From Hippophae tibetana (taxonomy: Eukaryota; Streptophyta; Magnoliopsida; Rosales; Elaeagnaceae), in NCBI GenBank assembly GCA_037013495.1, contig CM072801.1, positions 9,596,501-9,660,500 of the forward strand: DNA of 64,000 bases. Direction: 5' to 3'. The first letter of the stretch is position 1, and every line of letters begins with the position of its first letter. This document shows positions 26,480 through 37,060 of the stretch, one piece after another. The notes below the pieces were generated by a model. That model was not told the origin of the DNA. It saw only the letters and a list, made by a program, of their open reading frames with translations, and ran no database searches. A program made the position numbers and the translations under genes.

Positions 26480-26910
26480 TTATATAAATAAAAATTTGTT
26501 CATCTCTCAATTGAGAGAATAACTTTAAACTAAGAAAAGAGAAAATTAAAAAGCCTAGAGAGATTAAGAAGGACTGGGATGATGGATAAGATATGAAAAG
26601 ACTAAGGATGATTTTTAAAATAAAATTAGGTTCCTATTTATAGGTGGAGGAAATGAGAGAAATATGGATCATAAAGACTAGTGGTGCGACATACAAAAGT
26701 TTCATGTCACGACATATACAAGTTATACACAATTTTAGAGCTCGATCAATTTCCTTCGAGTCTCGACATACAACATTTCACGTGGTAGCCTACATCAATT
26801 TCTGGGATGGTTGATCTCAATCCTTTTTCCTTGCATTGCGACATATAAAAGTTTCATGCCATACCCACTTAATTCTGAAACACTCGGAACCCTTATTTCT
26901 TGTATATTTT
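26480..26910 (-). repeat. LTR-like remnant with TATA and GCGACATA repeats
   Basis: On the minus strand the stretch contains CCTATAAATAGG (rc of about 26635-26646), a textbook TATA region, preceded by several copies of a (G)CGACATAYAAAAGTTTCATG-like motif on the plus strand (26688, 26708, 26764, 26838). This layout resembles the U3/TATA part of a plant LTR, probably gypsy-type. Ends are not visible and no internal coding region is attached. Confidence 0.35.
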
Positions 26911-29443
26911 TTTTTAGTTTTGAAACATATGTAATGTTTTATATATGTTATCTTTTTAATCTTCAAAGTTATAATAAAGTGCTTTCAAATATATAAGTGT
27001 TTGATCAATTTAATCCTTTTGATGTTAAAATACTTGAAAATAACAAAATATATTTTTAATTCTGAAAAGATAGATTTATTTAAAATGATAATAAATTTAA
27101 ACAAATACATATATATTTAATTATTAAACATATATAAAATCACCATATATGGAATGTTTTCTACCACTCATCAAAAAACATACTTTATTCGTTGTGTATC
27201 AAATGAACCGCTTGTAATGAGTTAGATTTAACATTATTCTTATGAAACCAATGTGATGCCTAAAATAAAATCCAACTCAAATTTGGTCATAATTTTTCAA
27301 AACCCGATTATGATATATGTTAATATTATTTAAATAATAAATAAGCTTTTCAATTTTTAAAATAAATCTAACACGTAATATGATATAAAAAAACATAAAT
27401 GCAATAGTATTTCTCTCATAGTAAAACAAATTAAGACATACTTGGAAAATCCCATAAAATACTCTGCAAGTGTTTGTTAAACGTTGAGACACTTCCTATG
27501 TTCTATTGGTTTCCACCGAGAGTTCTTCTGCACCTAATTGTTTTTAGAAAATATAAAAAAGAGTCAAATTATTCTTGTTATTTTCAAAAATTAGTGATTT
27601 AGTTGTGTTATTTTTAAATTGAATTAATTGGTTTCAATTTTTTTTTACAAAAAATTAAATAAATTTAAATCGTAATTTTTTATTTAAATAAAATAGAAGA
27701 ATATATATATATATAAATGCATAATCTTCTTCTTCTTCTTATATTTTATATGAATTATAAACGTTTTGGTAAAAAATAAAAGCATAATATCCTCAAATTA
27801 TATTACGTTATTTTCAAATCAAAACTTTTTTGTGTGATGTGAAAAATGAGATTTCAAATGTTTTTTACACTTGATTTTTTTTAAAATTTATTTATTATAT
27901 TTTAAAATTACTAAATCAATTTTTGTTATATCTATTTTTTATAACACATATTTTTGATGATATTATGTTTGATGAATTAATTTAACTAATTTTTGATAAA
28001 TTATAGACTGAACTTAATAACTACATGATTAAAATATCTATTTTATAATACTTATAGAATTAAATAGACAATTTTTTAATAAAAAACTTACAAACTTGAA
28101 GATGCTTGCCAGTAAGGAAATATTTTATGAGATACTTATTTAAATTATGCTTACAATTTAATCTTATATTATTTTTTACATATTAATAAATATTTTTTTA
28201 TATATGTTTTTAAAGGTGTAAAGAAGTTGGAGTTTTAGCAACTCTAAATCAACAAAAGTTTTAGATCATGATCGAAAAATTACATAAAATAACACTCTTA
28301 ACATTTATAACAAAAATAACTCAATAATATTGTGAGGTTGGACAAAAAAACATATGAATTAGATATAAATTTCATAGTTATAAGTTTTAAGAATATTATT
28401 TTTTGTTTTTTAGTCTTGATTACATAAACGAAAAATTTTATGATTATAAGTTTTAAAGATATTATTGTTTATTTTTTAGTCTTGAAAATATATTCAATCG
28501 AGCTTTATTTTTGAATAAATGTTTAATATTATGTATCAATTAATTAGGGAAAAAGAACTAAAAGCAGCAAATAGGTAAAAAATAACACAGTTCTAAATAA
28601 ATTCCAATTAGATTATCAATTATAATGCATAAACATATTAGAAACATGTCCTTATAATTTATGGTACTAGCATATTGTATTGATTAGATTCACTCTAAAG
28701 TTCATATTTATTAAAAAAATAACTATGTAAATATTCATAAACTTTTTCACATTTTACTATTTTTATTTTTCTCTCTATAATTTGGTTATTTAGTTTTACT
28801 TTTTATTTTTCTGTTTTTTCTTATAATTTGATTTATGTACACCTTAATTTTCACACTTTATTTCTTTATTTTTTACACCATTGAAGATTAATTTCAAGTG
28901 GATCTCAAATTTTAGATTACATTTATTACAATTTAAAAAGAAAAAAAATAAAGGAATCAAATTATAATCTAAAACTAAGATTTCAAAGTATGGAAAAAAA
29001 TCATTAATTTATGATAATCTTAAATGAATTAATAAAATTTGATTGGATTCTTGCATACGTACATATGAGTTTAATATTGATTAATGCTAAATTTTTAAGA
29101 AGCAAACTCATTACCTCAATTGTAATTATCACAAATTTGTGATATAAATAATTTTTCTATGATAAAAAAATTATTGTTGGGTGTGAGTGTGATTCATGCT
29201 ATGTTGTAAGAATTTCAGTTACATCAATAATCAATTTGGGAATACACTTACTGTGAAGGCAACATCGGAATGCCCTTTTTTTCTTTTTAAACAAAAAAAA
29301 GGTGGCTAGAAGTGTCACCTTAATTTGTTTTTTTTTTTTTTATCTATAAGGAGATCATGTACTCTTGGGATGTTTGATTCGAACTAATTGAACCTGGTTC
29401 GTTTTAATAAAGTATTTTAGGATATTTTTAGTAAGAATTAATT

Positions 29444-29446
<3 letters not shown>
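26911..29446. other. AT-rich intergenic stretch
   Basis: No credible gene. It includes a CTT run near 27725-27740 and an imperfect tandem duplication of about 68 bases near 28370-28500 sharing TATAAGTTTTAA and TTTTTAGTCTTGA. Confidence 0.5.

Positions 29447-29482
<36 letters not shown>
29447..29482. repeat. (AT)18 microsatellite
   Basis: Uninterrupted AT dinucleotide run of 36 bases. Confidence 0.97.
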
Positions 29483-29485
<3 letters not shown>

Positions 29486-29689
29486 TGAGACCTTATTCAT
29501 CACAAAGGTAGAATAAAATCAATTAGACCACATACGTTTGATTCTTAATATCGTAATATTTGCTTTGCCTCCTTTGCTTGATATTTGGTATAATAAAATT
29601 GATGTATTATATTATTTATCCTTATTATCTTTTACTTAAAATATTCAATAAAATTTTTGATTAAAAAAAATAATATGTTAGAATTATCC

Positions 29690-29904
29690 CCATCATCAAT
29701 AGACAATTATACTCATTCTACTTTCTTTTTCGCTGCTGGTTTGTATCATTACGCCGTCCATATCGTTGATTTCTCCCGTGCTTTTGCCTCCTTACTCCAG
29801 CATATTGTTTATGATTGTGTTGGCTGTCGCCTTCAGCCCTGGTGGTTTTTGTGGGGTGAGTCTCTCTTGGAGTTGGATGGTTGGTCTCTCCTCGCCTCCA
29901 AAGT
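29690..29904 (+). other. Balanced-composition patch beside the copia insertion
   Basis: About 215 bases of near-balanced base composition, unlike the AT-rich neighbourhood, with an open frame of 89 codons (ATG at 29657) that runs straight into the LTR at 29905. The peptide (contains the segment LLQHIVYDCVGCRLQPWWF) matches no family I recognise. It could be an exon or older transposon interrupted by the copia insertion. Confidence 0.3.
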
Positions 29905-30337
29905 TGTTGGTGTGAAAATTACGTAAATTTTCGATAAATCAGATTTATAAGAAAAATAAAATAGACAATAATACACGAATTTGATAACGGAGTTCGGCCA
30001 ATCTTACTTATATCTCCGGACCTGCTACAAATCTTTTTACTAAAAGTGGAGAAATTATACAAGGTGTTTACAACACTCACAACTTACAACCCAATTACAC
30101 CCAAACAAATTACTCTCAATTTTCTCTCACAAAAGATTTTCTCTCAATTGGAATGAACACTTTGGATGTAATTCATTACAATTAGACATCTATTTATAGG
30201 AAAATTCATTCCTTGAATTACTCTTTAAATTAATGGTTTCTTAAATTGCTCCTTGAATTAATCTTCTTGTTTTGCTCCATGAATTAAGCTCATTGTTTTG
30301 CTCCTTAAATTAAGGAGCTTTATAGTAATCTCCAACA
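29905..30337 (-). repeat. 3' LTR of the minus-strand Tork-like element
   Basis: Read on the minus strand it starts TGTTGGAGATTACTATAAAG at 30337, directly after a purine tract (rc of 30338-30350), and ends near 29905-29911. It matches the LTR at 3686-4127 throughout. Confidence 0.85.
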
Positions 30338-30614
30338 ATCTCTCACTTGAAGAATGATTCTAATCTGTCTTCACACCTCGATCAATACAACAACTTTTCT
30401 AATCTTGTTACTCTAGCAGACCAACTGAAGTTGAGCATAACTTCAATTTCATAGAAAGCTCCCACTTGATTGCATCTCGAGTCTGACAAGCTTCATCATA
30501 ACATTCAGGCTCCCCTCAATCAGTTAGCAACATATAGTTCATGTATCTCCTGTTAGGCACATGAAGTCGAGAAAACCTTCTCAATATAGGAGCTGGAGTA
30601 GGAGGTTGTGGTGT

Positions 30615-30936
30615 AAGGATATCCATAAACTGGACCGGACCAAACGGTTTTACAAATCAAACGGTCCGGTCCGATTTGTACTAATTTTAAACCGATCGAA
30701 CCGGGCCGGACCAGTTTAATAATATATTAAAAATTTCACATTATTTCTCATTAAATGTATCAAAAAATCGAACCAAACCGGACAGAACCATTTTATAAAT
30801 CAAACGGTCTGGTCAGGTTTGTATTAATTAAAACTGTTTCAAACGGTTTGGTCTGGTCCGAGTAATATAAACAGTCTAGTTCGGTTAAAGTTTTTTAACC
30901 AAAACTGGACCGGACCAGACCGGTGGACACCCCTAC
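30615..30936. mobile_element. 322-bp hAT-like miniature element nested in copia
   Basis: An insertion in the copia element bounded by a perfect 8-bp direct repeat TGTGGTGT (30607-30614 and 30937-30944), the target size of hAT elements. The ends are imperfect inverted repeats: AAGGATATCCA on the left, AGGGGTGTCCA as the right end read backwards. The body is packed with CGGTCCGGT / GGACCGGACC motifs on both strands. No coding capacity. Its right end and its ATTTTATAAATCA-containing middle recur in the larger element at 44206-46372. Confidence 0.85.
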
Positions 30937-33389
30937 TGTGGTGTGTTAGACTGTTGTGCACTGTTCTATCTAACTTGTTCCTCTGGTTGAGGACTTGCTA
31001 TAATTGGTTCCTTCACGGAACTATCTGGGACATCATCTACATTTGCAAATACTGACTCATTCTGCTCTGAGTCGTTGGTGTCTATTTTTTGCATGTCCTT
31101 ATACATCACTCTTTCATTGAAAATCACATCTCTGCTATGGACCACTTTCTTGTTTTTGTCATCCAAAATGAGATAGGAAAACTCATCCTCACCATAGCCG
31201 ATGACAGTGCATTTCTTAGATTTGGGATCAAGCTTATTTCTGCCTTGATCACTAATATGCACAAATGCTACACATCCGAAAACTTTTAGATGTGATAGTT
31301 TTACCTCTTTTCTGCTACATACCTCCTCTGGTATTCTGTGCTCCAATAGAACAGATGGGCTTCAGTTGATCAAGTAAGCTGCTGTGTTGACTACTTCTGC
31401 CCAGAACTGCTTTGGTAGACTTGACTATATACGAATGCTTCTGGCTCTTTCTATCAACGTTCAGTTCATATGCTCAGTTACACTATTGTGTTGAGGCGTG
31501 CCTGTCATAGTTTTTTCCATTCTGATCCAGTGCTTATAACATAAATTTTTGAATCTGGTGTCTTCATATTCACTACCATTATCGGTTCTGAGTTTTTTGA
31601 TCTTCAAACCCGTCTCATTTTCCACCATAGCTTTCCATCTTCTAAAAGCCTCAAATACTTCAGACTTATGCTTTAGAAAGTAAACCCATACCTTCCGAGA
31701 GTAATCATCGATGAAAGTCACGAAGTAGTGTTTCCCACCAATGGATGAGACGATTATTGGTCCCCAAACATTAGAGTGGATAAGCTCTAACCTTTCCTTC
31801 TTTGGGGTTCTATCACTTGTCTGAAAGCTAACTTTCTTCTGCTTTCCAAGTATGCAATATTCACACATGTCTATCTCTGTAGACTATAGACTTGGAATTT
31901 TTCCCTTTGAGTACATAATCTTCATCCCCTTCTCACTTATGTGGTCTAGTCTCTGGTGCCACAAATTTGGTGTTTCATTTCTTGCTACAACTACGATCGA
32001 ACAACGTGTTCTTGTTGTCATGTAAAGAGTGCCACTCTTCTTGCCTCGAGCTACCATCATTACACCCTTTGAAATCTTCTAATCATCACCATGGAAGATC
32101 GTAGTGTATCCTTCACTAGCCAATTGCCCTACTGAGATTAAGTTTTTTCTTAGATCGGGAATATGTCTCACATCCTTCAACTCCCAAACTGACCCGTTCA
32201 AATTAATCTTCACTATACCTTTGCCAATAATAGCACATAGTTGATCATCACCAAGATATACCTTTCTAAGGTTTCCAGGGACATATTTTTCGAAGAATTC
32301 TTTCTGTGAAGTAACATGGAACGATGCTCCAGAGTCTAACACCCAAGATTCTTCGTTGCTCTCCAAAGAGCATATCAATGCATCATCTCCTCCATCTCTT
32401 CCTGAGGTGGAAGTAACATTTGCCTCTACCATCATTGTTTGTCTTTCGGTGTACTTTTGTACTAATTTTTGTAGTGTCCAATTCTCCCATAATTCCAACA
32501 CTCGATAGTCTTCGAGCTATGAGAATTATTAGGATTCCTGGATTTGGACCTCCTGTCCTTTGTTCTACCTTGGGAGTCTGTTCTACCATGTCCATTCCCT
32601 TTGGTTGAATCTCTTCCTCTTGACTCTGTATGCAAAACTGAAGAGGTTGACGATTCACCCGACTCTCTACGTTGGATCTCTTCATTGAGAACCAGATCAC
32701 GAACATCATCAAATTTTAACTTATTGCTTCCTAACGAGCTACTCACAGCTGTGACAATAACATTCCAACTTTCTAGTAAAGAAGACAAAAGTATCAATGC
32801 TTGTACTTCTTCATCGAATTCAATTTCCACTAAACTCAACTGGGTTGTGACTGTGTTGAGTTCATTGAGATGTTGAGCTACCGATGCACCTTCCGTCATC
32901 CGCAAATTGAACAAACGCCTCATCAAGTGCACTTTGTTTGAGGCTGATGACTTCTCATACATATTGGAAAGAGCTGGCATAAGACCCGCCATGGTCTTTT
33001 CCTTTGCTATGTTGAAAACAACATTACGGGATAACGTAAACGAATAACTCCCAGGGCTTGTCTGTATAGAAGATTCCAATCTTCTTCCTTCATAGCCTCT
33101 AGCTTCTTCCTTGAGAGAGGTTGATATAGATTTTTATGATACAGATAATCCTTTATCTGCATTTTCCGAAACCCAAAATTTATGCCATCGAATTTCTCGA
33201 GTTTCACCCTTCCTTCATCTGCGGCCATTGCTCCCACTCAAATCTGACTTCCTCCGGATCATTTCTGACTATTTCTACAAACCACCGTGTATTAGAACAC
33301 CTCCGTCAATGAACAAATATCGTCGACAAAATTTAACTATTCACGTAAATAGTAACCTTGCAGGAAATTGATAGAAATCACCACTAAAA

Positions 33390-33401
33390 GCTCTGATACC
33401 A
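33390..33401 (-). other. Primer-binding site (initiator tRNA-Met type)
   Basis: The minus strand reads TGGTATCAGAGC two bases after the 5' LTR end. This is the standard plant copia primer site complementary to the 3' end of initiator tRNA-Met. Confidence 0.9.
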
Positions 33402-33403
33402 AT

Positions 33404-33613
33404 TGTTGGGAAATTATGCAAATTCTCGATAAGTCAGATTTATGAGAAAAACAAAATAGACAATAACACACAAATTTGATAACGGAGTTCGGCCAATCTT
33501 GCTTACGTCTTCGGACCTGCTGCAGATCTTTTTACTGAAAGGGGAGAAATTATACAAGGTGTTTATAACACACACAACTCACAACTCACAACCCAATTAT
33601 ATCCAAGAAAATT
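33404..33613 (-). repeat. Partial 5' LTR of the minus-strand Tork-like element
   Basis: About 210 bases matching the 3' portion of the family LTR. The match stops near 33613, where unrelated AT-rich DNA begins, so no target duplication can be tested for this copy. Confidence 0.82.
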
Positions 33614-34855
33614 GTAAGTATTTTAGTTTTTTTTATAGTTAAAAACAAGTTGTTTGATGTTTTATTTGTAGTTTATTGTTAAAATGTTTCTAATAATGTT
33701 TTTTTATTTGTCTATTTAATCAATCTTAATTTAATTTTAATGTTCATTATTATAGAAAAATTATTGCTACAATTATATCTAAATATATAATGTATTTGAT
33801 AATTTAGATGTTTGTTTGTTTTATAATTTTGTTTCATATTAAGGAAATTCTTACTACTAGAAGAAGTTATATTAGATTATTTCAATTACTTTTATAATAT
33901 GTATTTCACTTAACGTTATAATCTTGAAAATTAAAAGGTTACTAAATTAAGTGAAACTTGATACACGTAGAGTGCGTGCAATTAGTTTTCCTCAACTTAT
34001 AATTTGAACCCATTTGGACAATTGTCACAAACTATTCAAGTAGCTAGTTTTGCTATTAGTAATCAATGGATAATTGAGTACGAAATTGTAAAAGAGTTTA
34101 TGAAATTTTTAATTTTAAAAAATTAATTTAATAGATAAAGATATTCATAAATTTTATATAAATAGAGATTTTATTTCAACAAACATAAAGATAATCCCTA
34201 TAAATTATCTTACAATACACACCATTTTATATGTTTATTATATTATATTTAGATTATTTGTCTATTTTTTTCTGCCAGTTACATTTCATTTTATTTAAAA
34301 GAGATTCAAAGTTTTTTTTATTCAATAATCATCTGAAGCTATGATAACACCTAAAAATCTATAAAAAATAAGTATCTTTTAATCCTAAAAATTAATTAAT
34401 CTATAACTCTTATAAAATTTACTATAATATTTTCTTCAAAGTTGACTCTACTTTTTGTAATCACTTTACGCTACACTCATTTGAGTCTTACGGATTGACA
34501 ATGAAAACAGAAAAAGAAAAAAATAATTCTGCCATTTAACCGTTCATGTAATTTGGGATTTTTTTTTTTTTTTGTAAAAACAGGTACATAAATACACAGT
34601 AAACAATTATATTATTAATTTTTATATTAAAATATACATTTTATATACAAATAAATACATATAAATGTTAAATAATAAAGGAAGAGATTCTCCTTCTCAT
34701 CCATAAAATTATTACATGTAAAAATATCTCACCATTTCTTGAAAGAAATACAGGTAAATGCATAGAACCTTATAACCTAAAACTGGCAGTGACACTGTGA
34801 TATGAAGAAAAAATCATAGAAAATAATTTACATGAAAAAAAAAAAAATCAGCAAA
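33614..34855. other. AT-rich intergenic stretch
   Basis: No gene or repeat border found. The last few hundred bases are the 3' flank of the small gene at 34874-35212. Confidence 0.5.
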
Positions 34856-34873
34856 TGACTTGTGTGATTGTAA

Positions 34874-35212
34874 TTATCCTTCTAGGTCAGGAATAGAGCG
34901 ATCCAGTGGAGGAACTTGTTGTTTTGACCAAGAAACATCACCATTACAATTCAAATTGCATATATCAGAACAAACCAGAACAAACCAAACAAGAATAGGT
35001 GTAGTAAACATAACAAGACCAAAAGGCACCATCCAAAGCTGTCTATTTGTAGGATGATATTTAGATATCCAACAAGCTAAAACCAAACCACCTGCCATAC
35101 TAACTAAAAATGAACCCAACCAAGCCAAACATATCTGCACTATCTTCTGAGGTTCTCTGTAACTTTCATTATTATTTGATACTGATCTCTTTTTTTCACT
35201 TGTACCCATCAA
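34874..35212 (-). CDS. Small two-helix membrane protein, conserved-plant type
   Basis: Single-exon gene of 112-113 codons. The protein has a charged, Ser/Asn/Lys-rich N-terminus (about residues 1-24), a first hydrophobic helix (about 25-52, containing LAWLGSFLVSMAGGLVLACW), a short loop with KYHPTNRQLW, a second helix (about 61-84, MVPFGLVMFTTPILVWFVLV), then a soluble tail with three cysteines or so and a PPLDRSIPDLEG end. I recall similar short uncharacterised transmembrane proteins in dicots, but no function. The start could be either of two adjacent Met codons. A TATA element (35261-35270) about 50 bases upstream and normal base composition against AT-rich flanks support a real gene. The window's transposons do not interrupt it. 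Topology and location are inferred only. Confidence 0.75.
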   Translation of the reverse strand: MMGTSEKKRSVSNNNESYREPQKIVQICLAWLGSFLVSMAGGLVLACWISKYHPTNRQLWMVPFGLVMFTTPILVWFVLVCSDICNLNCNGDVSWSKQQVPPLDRSIPDLEG

Positions 35213-35260
35213 AATATCTTCTGTAAAGAGAAGAGAAATAAAAAAAAAAAAAGCTGATCC

Positions 35261-35270
35261 GTTTTATATA
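35261..35270 (-). promoter_or_regulatory. TATA box of the small membrane-protein gene
   Basis: The minus strand reads TATATAAAAC about 50 bases before the ATG at 35212, implying a short leader of some 20 bases. Confidence 0.55.
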
Positions 35271-35279
35271 CAACAAAGC

Positions 35280-36837
35280 TTCATAACATCAAAATGAAAT
35301 TTAAAGCATTAAGCATGCCTAAGGTTGCAACTGAAGGGAATATTTATTTGGTGTGTTGAAGTGTAAAACAGAGGAGGCTTATAAGTATTAAAGAGGCAGA
35401 GTGTGGGGAAGCTATAACCTAAGGTAATATAAGAAGGCATGTGACTCAAAAGTCCAAATGATGCATACGGGGTTGTTATTGAATATGTTAAATTGATATT
35501 TTTAATACATCGAAAATCATAAATTTTTAATATATATCTGGACATCAGATACGTTAATTTTTTTAATATAAATTTATACAAAATTATAATGTTTGAATAC
35601 TCACACTCATATACACACGTTATATAACATAGACACGACGAAATATGAATATTACAAATAACTATGAATTTGTACTTGTACAGGTAATTTCTGATTGAGC
35701 TATACATCAGACGTGCCTTTCTATCAAAGTTGTTACTTGTTAAAGATAATAAATATAAACAAGAAAATTGCTTACGTCTTAGGATTCAACACTAACTCAT
35801 GTAATGTTGAAAGCTTCAAAGGAATTGGTGTAGATTCACATCCTATTTGTTATATATATATTTTTTAGATTTTACTGGAAATTAACTATTATAATTAGAT
35901 TATTTAACTATAACTGCTTTACAAATATAATTAGCAATCTTTATAATTTTTTGTTTTTTTCAATTGTGACAAAACTAGTTTTAATAAAATAATTATTGAA
36001 GTAGTTTTTCAAAAATTAAAAAAAAAACTTAATGAATCTAAGCGTGTTAGTTATAATAACTAGTGAATTTAATATATTATTTTTTTATATAAGTTGTTAG
36101 TTATACATGCTTTACCGAACAAGTGGTTTCCTTGCACGTGTATTTAAATTTTTTGGGTAACTATATGGCGTCAATAAATTGATATTTTAAAGAAATAATT
36201 CCTAGAATAGTTTAAAATTTGAAGTTAACGTAGTTGGGAGAGAAAGTTGTACCGAGTGATATGTTTTTGGCCCCAAGTCAATAGCAGAAACAATTAAGTT
36301 TTGCTTTCCGAGTGTTGACGTTAATTTTATTTTTTTTTATGTAATATTTTATGATAAATAATAATCGATGTTTCATAATATTATTAATAAATATAATCGA
36401 TGATAAAAATTATCAAGTTAATTATTATATATATGGAATTATTTTTTTATTTTGAAGACTAGTTCTCATAATCAGTAAAATAACATTGCGGTTTTTATTT
36501 GTGGTAGGATTGGTATATGGTAAATTAGTGAAGAAAATCATTTTAAACGTAAACATTGACGATGACTTAAATCGTAGCCAAAATGAAGCCAATACATTTT
36601 TCGATGATGATACTTATTTCTAATATATCATAGGAAAAAAAATATGAAGTTATATTACTCAAATCACCTTAAATTTTTTGAAATAAAAAAGAAACATCAT
36701 TCGATATAATTCAATATAAATAGTCATATTTAATCTAAATACGCTGTACCATACAAGCTGAAAATTTCTGAAGGCTCGTACACAAAAAATGCAAATTATA
36801 AATTTGACTTTTAAGTTTCAAACATTCAATATGATTG
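35280..36837. other. AT-rich intergenic stretch
   Basis: Upstream DNA of the small gene. A minus-strand frame at 35309-35707 is AT-driven and unconvincing. No repeat borders seen. Confidence 0.5.
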
Positions 36838-37046
36838 TATATATTATAGTTAGTTAATTTATGTTAATAAATCATTAATGGTATATTAGTGCAACTAATA
36901 TATTTTATCAACTGTATATTACTTTATCAACTAATATACTTTTCCTAAAAACATTTTTTCAAAAAGTAGATTCTTATTTTCTGTATTTATACATGTATTA
37001 ATCTTCATTGTAATTAAGAGTTTGTAAATATATTCAGTATATTTAA
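36838..37046 (+). repeat. Probable 5' LTR remnant of copia element C
   Basis: AT-rich sequence directly upstream of a primer-binding site, containing TGTATTTATACATG and ATATTCAGTATA motifs as in short LTRs of some copia lineages. The left border is a guess because no second LTR survives for comparison. Confidence 0.45.
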
Positions 37047-37048
37047 TT

Positions 37049-37060
37049 TGGTATCAGAGC
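37049..37060 (+). other. Primer-binding site (initiator tRNA-Met type)
   Basis: TGGTATCAGAGC, the standard plant copia primer site, marking the end of the 5' LTR and start of the internal region. Confidence 0.88.

Larger units (their letters stand above)
29905..33613 (-). mobile_element. Ty1/copia element, Tork/TNT1-like, minus strand
   Basis: Second copy of the family at 1-4127, in opposite orientation. Parts from its 5' end (right): a partial 5' LTR (33404-33613), primer site (33390-33401), gag (about 33237-32460, with a conserved KLEKFDGINF start), zinc-knuckle region, protease (DSGASFH near 32330), GAG-pre-integrase and integrase (about 31990-30970), a short piece of the connection to reverse transcriptase (about 30580-30470), and a 3' LTR (29905-30337). 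No reverse transcriptase or RNase H domain is seen. It is a broken fossil with roughly ten or more breaks. The two LTRs differ at roughly one base in eight where they overlap, so the copy is old. A hAT-like miniature element sits inside it. Confidence 0.9.

Noticed and set aside
29447-29482. AT runs here and at 20041-20064, 60446-60474 and 62191-62206 as promoters or origins
   Set aside because: Simple AT microsatellites are expected in such DNA and have no gene-linked placement.
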